From NCBI GenBank assembly GCA_937899835.1, contig CALCCE010000260.1:1-46121 (forward strand): DNA of 46,121 nt, written 5' to 3'. The notes beneath the pieces are model-generated. The model worked only from the letters and a program-made list of their open reading frames with translations. It was not told where the DNA came from and made no database searches. Made by a program: the position numbers and the translations under genes. Source of the stretch: an uncultured Flavobacteriales bacterium. GTDB lineage: Bacteria; Bacteroidota; Bacteroidia; Flavobacteriales_G; Salibacteraceae. Of the stretch, positions 8,920-16,075 are shown one piece after another. Each line of letters starts with the position of its first letter. Position 1 is the stretch's first letter.

Positions 8920-10170
8920 ATGGATCAACCGATAGCACAAAAAAAATGGCGGTGGCGCCCCATAGCGGGTTGGGCCGGAGGAGGCATTGGGGTGTTGACT
9001 TTGATCTATTTGGTGGTATTTCAAGCTTCGGCTTCCAGCTTTAAGGTAGCGCGCGAGCGCTTGACCATCAACAAGGTCATATCGGGAGAGTTTCAAGACG
9101 TTATTCCCATTACCGGCACCGTAAAACCGATCCATAGTTTTTACCTCGATGCGGAAACTGGAGGGCGCGTAGAGCGCATATTGGCCGAGGATGGTGCTTT
9201 TATCAAAGCAGGCCAGGCCCTATTGCAGCTTTCGAACACTGCGCTAACATTGGATTTCATGAACCGTGAGACCCAAATTGTGGAGCAAATCAACAACCTG
9301 CGCAACACCCGGATCAACCTTGAGCAAACCCAACGAGACATCAACGAACAGGTGCTTGACATTGCCTTCGAATTGCGCACCATGGAACGCCAGTTTTCGC
9401 GTGATACGGTGTTGTACGAGCAATCGGTGATTGCTCGTAGTGAATTTGAAGACAGCCACGCCCGTTACCGTTACCTGAAACAGAAATACCGCCTGCTGGT
9501 AAGCGGCAATCAGAAAGATTCCATCTACCGCTTGCAACAACTCGCCCGAATTGACACTTCTTTGGAATTGATGGAACGCAACCTTGCGGCTATTCATAAA
9601 AACCTGGAAAGTTTGATTGTTAAGGCTCCCGTTGCCGGTCAACTCACGGGTTTCAACCATCAGGTTGGTGAAAGCAAAAACAAGGGCGAACACTTGGGTA
9701 GAATTGACGTATTGGATGGTTTTAAAGTGAGCTCTAAAGTGGACGAACACTACCTTTCCCGGGTAGAAGTTGGACAGGTGGGCGACTTTTTATTGAGCAA
9801 CCGTCGGCTGAGGCTGGAGGTTTCCAAAGTGCTCCCCGAAGTGATTAACGGTGAGTTTGAGATTGAACTGGCGTTTTTGGATTCTATTCCCTCAGCCGTA
9901 AGACGGGGACAAAGCTTGCAAATTCGATTGGCCTTAAGTGCTTCTAGCCTGGCATTGATGGTGCCCCGAGGTGGATTTTACAATACCACTGGTGGCAACT
10001 GGGTTTTTGTCGTTACTCCAAAAGGCGAAGCCCTGAAGCGAAAAGTGCGGCTGGGAAGGCAAAACACGGAATTTATAGAAGTATTAGATGGCCTTGAAGT
10101 TGGCGAAGAAATCGTGACTTCCAGCTATTCCAATTATGGCGATGCTGAAAGGTTGGTCATCAAAATTTAA
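8920..10170 (+). CDS. HlyD/MacA-type periplasmic adaptor of an ABC efflux system
   Basis: The 416-residue protein has one N-terminal membrane anchor (about residues 18-38, WAGGGIGVLTLIYLVVF). Half of a lipoyl domain follows (TGTVKPIHSFYLDAETGGRVERILAEDGAFIKAGQALLQL). A long alpha-helical hairpin spans about 105-225. The second lipoyl half is SLIVKAPVAGQLTG, followed by a beta-barrel and a membrane-proximal domain ending EVGEEIVTSS. This is the membrane fusion protein layout of MacA-like adaptors. It lies 8 bp before the ABC ATPase gene and should link the FtsX-type permease to an outer-membrane channel, which is not encoded here. A sigma-54 promoter and an activator palindrome precede it. Confidence 0.92.
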   Translation: MDQPIAQKKWRWRPIAGWAGGGIGVLTLIYLVVFQASASSFKVARERLTINKVISGEFQDVIPITGTVKPIHSFYLDAETGGRVERILAEDGAFIKAGQALLQLSNTALTLDFMNRETQIVEQINNLRNTRINLEQTQRDINEQVLDIAFELRTMERQFSRDTVLYEQSVIARSEFEDSHARYRYLKQKYRLLVSGNQKDSIYRLQQLARIDTSLELMERNLAAIHKNLESLIVKAPVAGQLTGFNHQVGESKNKGEHLGRIDVLDGFKVSSKVDEHYLSRVEVGQVGDFLLSNRRLRLEVSKVLPEVINGEFEIELAFLDSIPSAVRRGQSLQIRLALSASSLALMVPRGGFYNTTGGNWVFVVTPKGEALKRKVRLGRQNTEFIEVLDGLEVGEEIVTSSYSNYGDAERLVIKI

Positions 10171-10178
10171 ACCCTACC

Positions 10179-10871
10179 ATGATTGAAACCAAACAACTTT
10201 TGAAAATCTACCGCACCGATGAGGTAGAAACTACGGCACTCAACCAAATCAATATTCGGATTGAAACTGGCGAATTTGTATCGGTAATGGGCGCTTCGGG
10301 TTGTGGAAAATCCACGCTACTCAACATCTTGGGGCTATTGGACAACCCCAGTTCTGGCGAATATTGGTTCATGGACCAAGACGTTTCCCGGCTCAACGAG
10401 CGCCAACGAGCGGCAGTTCGCAAAAGAAACATCGGTTTTGTGTTTCAAAACTTCAACCTGATTGACGAATTGTCGGTGTATGAAAATGTGGAGTTACCGC
10501 TGGTTTACTTGAAAACAGGGCGCAGAGAACGACAAGTAAAAGTGGAAGAACTCTTGGACAAAATGGGAATTTCTCATCGTAAAAATCATTTTCCACAACA
10601 ACTATCGGGTGGTCAGCAACAACGGGTAGCCATTGCGAGAGCGGTCATTTCTCAACCCAAAATTATTTTGGCCGATGAGCCCACGGGCAACCTGGACAGC
10701 TCCCATGGCAACGAAGTGATGAATTTACTTTCCGATCTCAACGATGCAGGCACAACCATCATCATGGTGACGCACTCTTCGCACGATGCCAGCTACAGCA
10801 ACCGCACCATTCAATTGTTAGACGGAACGGTGGTTTCAGAAAATACCAAACAGCCCTTGAGCGCACTTTAA
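10179..10871 (+). CDS. ABC transporter ATP-binding protein (MacB/LolD type)
   Basis: The 230-residue ATPase has every motif of the class: Walker A GASGCGKST (38-46), Q-loop FVFQNFNLIDELSVYENVELPL, signature LSGGQQQR (142-149), Walker B IILADEP with D-loop GNLD, and the H-loop in MVTHSS (His199). The pattern MIETKQLLKIYRTDEVETTALNQINIRIETGEF, abridged here to its first and last residues in the family sense, is that of the MacB/LolD/FtsE group. It powers the permease encoded after it. It follows the adaptor gene after 8 bp. A 111-bp gap containing a strong inverted repeat separates it from the permease gene. Confidence 0.95.
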   Translation: MIETKQLLKIYRTDEVETTALNQINIRIETGEFVSVMGASGCGKSTLLNILGLLDNPSSGEYWFMDQDVSRLNERQRAAVRKRNIGFVFQNFNLIDELSVYENVELPLVYLKTGRRERQVKVEELLDKMGISHRKNHFPQQLSGGQQQRVAIARAVISQPKIILADEPTGNLDSSHGNEVMNLLSDLNDAGTTIIMVTHSSHDASYSNRTIQLLDGTVVSENTKQPLSAL

Positions 10872-10900
10872 CTGAAACCATCGGTCAAATCAAATGATTT

Positions 10901-10968
10901 AGGGCGGGCTTCCCTTCCCGAGCATCTTTACAGTTAGGCATTCTTACGCTCGAACTTTGGCCCGCCCT
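10901..10968 (+). terminator. inverted repeat between ATPase and permease genes (attenuator-like)
   Basis: AGGGCGGGC (10901-10909) pairs perfectly with GCCCGCCCT (10960-10968), and an inner CGAGC/GCTCG stem (10919-10923 with 10948-10952) closes the loop. A T-rich run (TCTTTT) follows directly. This resembles an intrinsic terminator with a long structured loop, placed inside the efflux operon, and could lower permease expression relative to the adaptor and ATPase. It could instead be an mRNA-stabilising structure. Confidence 0.5.
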
Positions 10969-10982
10969 TCTTTTCCTCCCCT

Positions 10983-13400
10983 ATGCCCATGTTTTTAAAA
11001 ACCCTAAAATTCACCTTCCGTGTGCTCCTGCGGCACCGGTTCTATACCCTACTTAACTTGCTTGGCCTGGCGGTAGGTCTGGCCTGTTCGGTCATTATTG
11101 TGCTCTATCTACAGAATGAGCTGACCTACGATCAGCATTATCCCAACCACGAACGCATCTATCGCATTTCCTCCACGTTTGACATTGAGGGGAAGCAGGA
11201 TGATTTTGCCCTTTCATCGGCGGGCATTGGCCCTTTGTTGGAAATGGAATGGCCCGAGATTGAGGTTTTTACCCGTATCGGACAAGTGGGGCAAGTGTTG
11301 TTTAAACACGAGGAGGTTTCTATTTATGAATCGCAATTCTATTGGACCGATTCTACTTATTTCGATGTTTTCGAACATCCTTTCCTCCATGGAGACCCTG
11401 CCACTTGTCTCAAAGAACCCAACAGTGTAGTGATTACTGCCAGTACAGCCGACCGGTATTTTGGCAACAAACACCCCATTGGCCAAACCATCTCAACCCA
11501 GCAGCGAGATTACCTGATCACAGGAGTAATTGAAGACTTGCCGGAAAACACCCATTTCAAATTCGATGGGCTGATTGCGGTTTCTACGTTCTACGCGGAT
11601 CAGCCTTCGGTCGAACGCTTCGCACAAATGCTGTGGAACATGAGTGTGAGCACCTATTTCAAGATTCCACCAGGCTTAGACACCCAAATTCTCGACCAGC
11701 GGTTCCCGGCCTTTTACGACAAATACATGGCGCGTATGGGCGAGCAATTGAATGGTAGCTACCGTCCGTTCTTCGAGCCTTTGGAGCTCATTCACCTCTA
11801 TTCCACGTTTAAGTGGGATGCACCCCGTGGAAACCTAAGTTACATTTACGCTTTTTCCACCATTGGCATTTTCATTCTTTTACTGGCTTGTATCAACTAC
11901 ATCAACCTGGCGACTGCGCGAAGTGCCAACCGTGCACGTGAAATTGGGCTCCGCAAAGTGATGGGCAGCAAAAAAGAGCAATTGGTGGCCCAGTTTCTGG
12001 GCGAATCGTTGGTGCTCTCGGTATTGGCCCTGTTACTTGGTTTGGCCATCGTAGAAGTGGTTTTGCTGGCCAGCCCTTTCAATGATTTAATCGACAAGCA
12101 ACTTGCATTGGATTTTGGTGCCCAACCATGGTTATTGCCCGCCATCCTGGGCATCACCCTCTTTTTAGGCCTGGGTTCTGGGTTGTATCCCGCTTTTTTC
12201 CTATCCGGAATACTGCCCATCAAAGCTTTGAAAGGAGCTTTTAAAAACAGTCTCCAAGGACTTTGGCTTCGCAAATCTTTAGTAGTGTTTCAGTTTACCA
12301 TTTCTATTGGGGTGATTACTTGTACTTTGCTCATGGGTGAACAGCTGGATTATGTACGGTCTAAAGATCTGGGGTTTAACAAGGAAAACCTCATGCTCAT
12401 CCCCATTCAAGACACACTCATCCGCAATCAAATTCCGCAAATCGTTACTGAATTAGAGCGCAACCCTAACATATTGGCCACAGCTACCGCCAACATGGTA
12501 CCCGGCAGTACCATAGGACGCAATTTATGGACCATAGAGGGTGAAAAAGGCATGGAAAGCCATGTGTTCAACATGATGTCGGTAAGCTACGATTACCTCT
12601 CTACCATGGGCATTCAACTGTTGGAAGGTCGAGATTTCGACCGTTCTCGTTCAACCGATGTCGAACAGGCTTTTATCATCAATAAGGCTGCTGCCCTCAG
12701 CATGGGTTGGGACCAACCGATTGGCAAAGCAATTGCCTGGCAATACGACAACAACGGAGTACCGCAAGTTGAGGGCAAGGTTGTGGGGATGACCGAAAAT
12801 TTCAACACGGCCGACCTGCACCAAAACATCGAACCTTTGGTGATTCTGCTGCAACCCAATACCTCTGGCAGCCTTCATCTGCGACTGAGTGGCACCAACA
12901 TTCCCACTACCCTTGGTTTTATTGAGGAAGTCTGGAACAAGTTTGATCAGGTACGGCCCTTTGAATACTCTTTTCTGGACGAAGACCTTAACGCTCTTTA
13001 CCAAAGTGATGAACAGCAAAGTCGACTGATTACGATCCTGGCCTATATCTGCATCTTTATTTCATGTGTAGGCTTACTGGGGCTCGCTTCCTATTCCATG
13101 GAGCAACGCACCAAAGAAATTGGGGTGCGCAAAGTCTTGGGTGCTTCCACAGGTCAAGTGATTGTACTGATTTCGAAAAACTTGTTGTTGTTGGTATTGG
13201 TTGCTGCAATTGTAGCTTCTCCCCTGGCTTATTGGTACTTTCAATCATGGTTAGAAAATTTTGCCTTTCAAACCAGTACCAATCCCTTGATTTTTATAGG
13301 TGCTACTCTTGCAGCACTGGCGATTGCGCTCTGCACGGTTAGCTTTCACGCGTTTCAGGCCGCTCGTTCCAACCCGGTCGATGCCCTCAAATACGAGTAG
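10983..13400 (+). CDS. FtsX/MacB-family ABC permease
   Basis: The 805-residue protein has the full-length layout of Bacteroidota FtsX-type permeases with two MacB units. It starts with an anchor helix (LLRHRFYTLLNLLGLAVGLACSVIIVLYL) and a periplasmic MacB-PCD domain. An FtsX domain follows with three helices (IGIFILLLACINYINLATARSANRAREIGLRKVMG is its hallmark). Next are a fourth helix near 430, a second periplasmic domain and a second FtsX domain (ILAYICIFISCVGLLGLASYSMEQRTKEIGVRKVLGAS). It ends with NPVDALKYE, the usual C-terminal signature. ATG 10983 and ATG 10989 are equally possible starts. It is the membrane part of the HlyD-ABC efflux system and acts by mechanotransmission on periplasmic substrates. 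Confidence 0.94.
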   Translation: MPMFLKTLKFTFRVLLRHRFYTLLNLLGLAVGLACSVIIVLYLQNELTYDQHYPNHERIYRISSTFDIEGKQDDFALSSAGIGPLLEMEWPEIEVFTRIGQVGQVLFKHEEVSIYESQFYWTDSTYFDVFEHPFLHGDPATCLKEPNSVVITASTADRYFGNKHPIGQTISTQQRDYLITGVIEDLPENTHFKFDGLIAVSTFYADQPSVERFAQMLWNMSVSTYFKIPPGLDTQILDQRFPAFYDKYMARMGEQLNGSYRPFFEPLELIHLYSTFKWDAPRGNLSYIYAFSTIGIFILLLACINYINLATARSANRAREIGLRKVMGSKKEQLVAQFLGESLVLSVLALLLGLAIVEVVLLASPFNDLIDKQLALDFGAQPWLLPAILGITLFLGLGSGLYPAFFLSGILPIKALKGAFKNSLQGLWLRKSLVVFQFTISIGVITCTLLMGEQLDYVRSKDLGFNKENLMLIPIQDTLIRNQIPQIVTELERNPNILATATANMVPGSTIGRNLWTIEGEKGMESHVFNMMSVSYDYLSTMGIQLLEGRDFDRSRSTDVEQAFIINKAAALSMGWDQPIGKAIAWQYDNNGVPQVEGKVVGMTENFNTADLHQNIEPLVILLQPNTSGSLHLRLSGTNIPTTLGFIEEVWNKFDQVRPFEYSFLDEDLNALYQSDEQQSRLITILAYICIFISCVGLLGLASYSMEQRTKEIGVRKVLGASTGQVIVLISKNLLLLVLVAAIVASPLAYWYFQSWLENFAFQTSTNPLIFIGATLAALAIALCTVSFHAFQAARSNPVDALKYE

Positions 13401-13894
13401 GTGTGCCAAATGCAGCCTTTGGTTCATCACATTCGCCTGTGTATAACTAATTGACCTTGGGAGCCCAAAGAGTCGTGATTCAGGCTACATTTGTGGTTAC
13501 CATTTCGCAATACAATTGGTTCTCTGCCTCACCCTTCGCCCACCATTTAGAGACCTTGTTTCGCAAGTAGTTTATTATCAATTAAATAATAGTTAGGGTA
13601 AACCGTACTCAAGGCCAATTCAACTGATCGTGATCCAGGGTAATTTCACCGATCAAAACCGTTAAGCGGACGATTACAACAACCTCAAAATACGATCTGA
13701 TCGTTGAATCCTTCTGAAGTCGCAAAATCGAAAGAAAACCGGCTGATTAAAAGTTCTACTCAACTCACCACGGCCGAAGGCCGTAACGCATCGTAAGGCA
13801 CTATCACCACATGGGCAACTACAGTTACTTACCAACCGGTAAGAAACCAGCTAAAAATTATACATTTGAAACGCTGGTTGCTTTTCAGGCCATA
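13401..13894. other. intergenic region (494 bp) before the PD40/OmpA gene
   Basis: No gene is supported. It holds a tight hairpin, ACGGCC-GAA-GGCCGT, at 13770-13784. A TACATTTG box at 13861-13868 is a plausible -7 element of the next gene. The rest is AT-rich without a terminator after the permease gene that I could recognise. Confidence 0.5.
13861..13868 (+). promoter_or_regulatory. Bacteroidota -7 box TACATTTG
   Basis: TACATTTG matches the TAnnTTTG -7 consensus of Bacteroidota sigma factors exactly. It lies 26 nt upstream of ATG 13895 and downstream of the alternative start at 13811, so it supports 13895. No good TTTG -33 box is visible, so this is moderate evidence. Confidence 0.45.
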
Positions 13895-15988
13895 ATGAAT
13901 CAAATCCAATACAAATTGCTGCTCCATGGGCTGTCGTTTGCGTTAGTAGCTTTATTGCTACCCCATTCGACTTTCGCCCAGGAAATCAACTATGACTTCG
14001 GGACAGCATCTCCTGTATCAGCCATCAACACCTCAGATAATCAGGAGTTGATGCCCCTACTTTCCCCCGATGGTAAAACCCTCTTTTTCGTAAAGCAATT
14101 TATTAAGGGCGGTAAAAACGTTCAGAATATTTGGTCGGCTCCAATGAACAACCAAACCCCTGGTAGTCCAAGTGAAGTTCCCGGACCTATTAACAATGAT
14201 CAGGACAATGCCCTGGCGGGTATTAATATTACCGGAGATAAGTTGTTCTTGCTCAACAGCTACAACCGCAAGTCAACTGAATTCATTGAGGTTTCCTATT
14301 CTAGCTCTACTTCTGAAGGCTGGGCCCGACCAAAATGGTTTGAGACTCCAGAATTGTTCACCTTAGGACAGTTCTATGATTTTTATGTTACTCCCGACGA
14401 GGAAGTGTTACTCATTTCCATGGAAGGCAGTAAAGAAGATAAGAACAAAGGCAAAGAAGACCTCTACGTTTGTTTCAAAACACCTGGTGGCAACTGGTCT
14501 GGGCCCGTGAACCTCGGAGCCACTATCAATACCAAGGGTTTTGAGATGACTCCATTCCTGTCGGAAGACAAAATGACCCTCTACTTTTCAAGTAACGGGC
14601 GTAAAGGAGGAATGGGTGATGCCGACATTTACATGTCAAAGCGACAGGCAGGAAGCTGGGTTCGTTGGTCCGAACCGGTGAATCTTGGTCCGGAAATCAA
14701 TTCCAAGGGGCTTGATGCTTATTTCAAAATTACTCCTGACCAGCAAACCGCGCTCTTTGCCAGTACAAGAGATGGAAGCTTCGATATTTTTTCTACACCA
14801 GTAACGAAAACGGTTATTCCAGCCGCTGTGGCAACTAAGGAACCTGAGGAGGATACAGAAATGCAAAACCGAGCTGGCGTTTTGCGTTTTGGTACGATGG
14901 CCGCCAAATCCGTGGAGTTGAAGCTGATGGATGAGCAACACAATGTATTGCAGACCGTTACTACCGACGAGAATGGCTACTTCGAGTTTGACGAATTTGT
15001 CAACGATAAAAATTACCTCTTGGCCATCAATGAGAACGATACGGATCGGCTGAAACAAAGTGAGCTCTACCTCTCCAACGACATCAACGACCGTCTGGCC
15101 TTCCTCGAGAATCAAGAATTGGGCTTGTTTGCGTTCAAAGCGCTTTCAATCGATAAATACGAAGACTTTGATAAGCTGAAGCAAGAAGCCAACGCAGGAA
15201 AAGTGGTAAGCAATGCCAAAATAGCTGGTGTTTTTCGTCACGGTAGTGTGCCCACTGATTCTGTTGAACTCACCATTGCTGATGAGAGTGGGCAGGTTTT
15301 GCTTACTACAACCACGGATGAAAATGGCGCTTTCGTAATTGAAGATTTTGTTCCTCAAAAAAATTACCTCATTGCTATTGATGACAACAATAGCGGCCTT
15401 GCTGAGGTGTTCGAAGTATTTATGACTGGCAGGGGAGAAAACAGCACGGTAGTAATCAATAAACTGGACAAGTACTTATTTTCCTTCAAGTCGCTTCCTA
15501 ACGAAGATGTTGCTACCAGTAAAAATCTCGATTCTCTGATGCTGGCAACCAAAGCCAACCTGGATAAACTATCCAAGGAACCGCCTTTGGCAATCAATGC
15601 ACAACCTGGGGGAAAGACCAAACCAGCCGTCACTTCGGCAGCAGCCACTGGCGATGCTTCCAATACCATACTGTTTGAAAACACCTCTTATCTCTTTGGA
15701 TCGAACAGCGAGACGTATACGATGCTTAACAGTGTCATTAAGGAGTTAGAAGCCAACCCTCAAGCCACCCTCTCCATTGAGGGACATACGTGTGACAGAG
15801 GCAGTGAATCTACAAACCTTCGTATTTCCGAGCTTAGGGCGCTCAACACAAGAAACTACTTGATTGCACAGGGTATTGCTGCCGATCGTTTAACCATTCG
15901 GTTTTATGGTGAACAACAACCCGCAGTTCCCAATACCTCGGAAGAAGCGCGACAGCAAAACCGCAGGGTCGTTCTCTCGATCAATTAG
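13895..15988 (+). CDS. PD40 beta-propeller / OmpA C-terminal peptidoglycan-associated protein
   Basis: ATG 13895 gives 697 residues beginning with a signal peptide (LLLHGLSFALVALLLPHSTFAQ). Residues about 40-310 form a PD40/WD40-like propeller with repeats such as LMPLLSPDGKTLFFVKQ and MTPFLSEDKMTLYFSSNGRKGGMGDADIY. Two homologous beta-sandwich repeats follow, each with AGVxRxGxxxxxSVEL, TTDENGxFxxxxFV and KNYLxAI. The C-terminus is an OmpA-like domain with LSIEGHTCDRGSESTNLRISELRA and QQNRRVVLS, which binds peptidoglycan. The order resembles PorE of the type IX secretion system but lacks its N-terminal TPRs, so I call it PorE-like at most. It probably tethers the outer membrane to the cell wall. 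Confidence 0.88.
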   Translation: MNQIQYKLLLHGLSFALVALLLPHSTFAQEINYDFGTASPVSAINTSDNQELMPLLSPDGKTLFFVKQFIKGGKNVQNIWSAPMNNQTPGSPSEVPGPINNDQDNALAGINITGDKLFLLNSYNRKSTEFIEVSYSSSTSEGWARPKWFETPELFTLGQFYDFYVTPDEEVLLISMEGSKEDKNKGKEDLYVCFKTPGGNWSGPVNLGATINTKGFEMTPFLSEDKMTLYFSSNGRKGGMGDADIYMSKRQAGSWVRWSEPVNLGPEINSKGLDAYFKITPDQQTALFASTRDGSFDIFSTPVTKTVIPAAVATKEPEEDTEMQNRAGVLRFGTMAAKSVELKLMDEQHNVLQTVTTDENGYFEFDEFVNDKNYLLAINENDTDRLKQSELYLSNDINDRLAFLENQELGLFAFKALSIDKYEDFDKLKQEANAGKVVSNAKIAGVFRHGSVPTDSVELTIADESGQVLLTTTTDENGAFVIEDFVPQKNYLIAIDDNNSGLAEVFEVFMTGRGENSTVVINKLDKYLFSFKSLPNEDVATSKNLDSLMLATKANLDKLSKEPPLAINAQPGGKTKPAVTSAAATGDASNTILFENTSYLFGSNSETYTMLNSVIKELEANPQATLSIEGHTCDRGSESTNLRISELRALNTRNYLIAQGIAADRLTIRFYGEQQPAVPNTSEEARQQNRRVVLSIN

Positions 15989-16021
15989 TCAACAGAAACG
16001 TTTTATAATGTTGGCACAAAA

Positions 16022-16052
16022 AAGCCTCCTCCGTATCCTACTGAGAAGGCTT
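16022..16052 (-). terminator. intrinsic terminator of the GAF/PAS receptor gene
   Basis: On the minus strand AAGCCTTCTC pairs with GAGGAGGCTT (10 bp with one G-U pair) and is followed by TTTTTT. It lies between convergent genes, 24 bp past the stop of the receptor gene, and the A/T flanks may let it act in both directions. Confidence 0.75.
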
Positions 16053-16075
16053 CAATTGCAAAAGCAATTTCAATT

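Noticed and set aside
10957-10971. Sigma-54-like TGGCCC...TCTT before the permease gene
   Set aside because: The -12 GC is missing, and the bases belong to the inverted repeat 10901-10968.
16014-16028. TGGCAC followed by A-run near the end of the PD40/OmpA gene
   Set aside because: The -12 element is AGCC and no gene lies downstream on that strand. The bases overlap a terminator.
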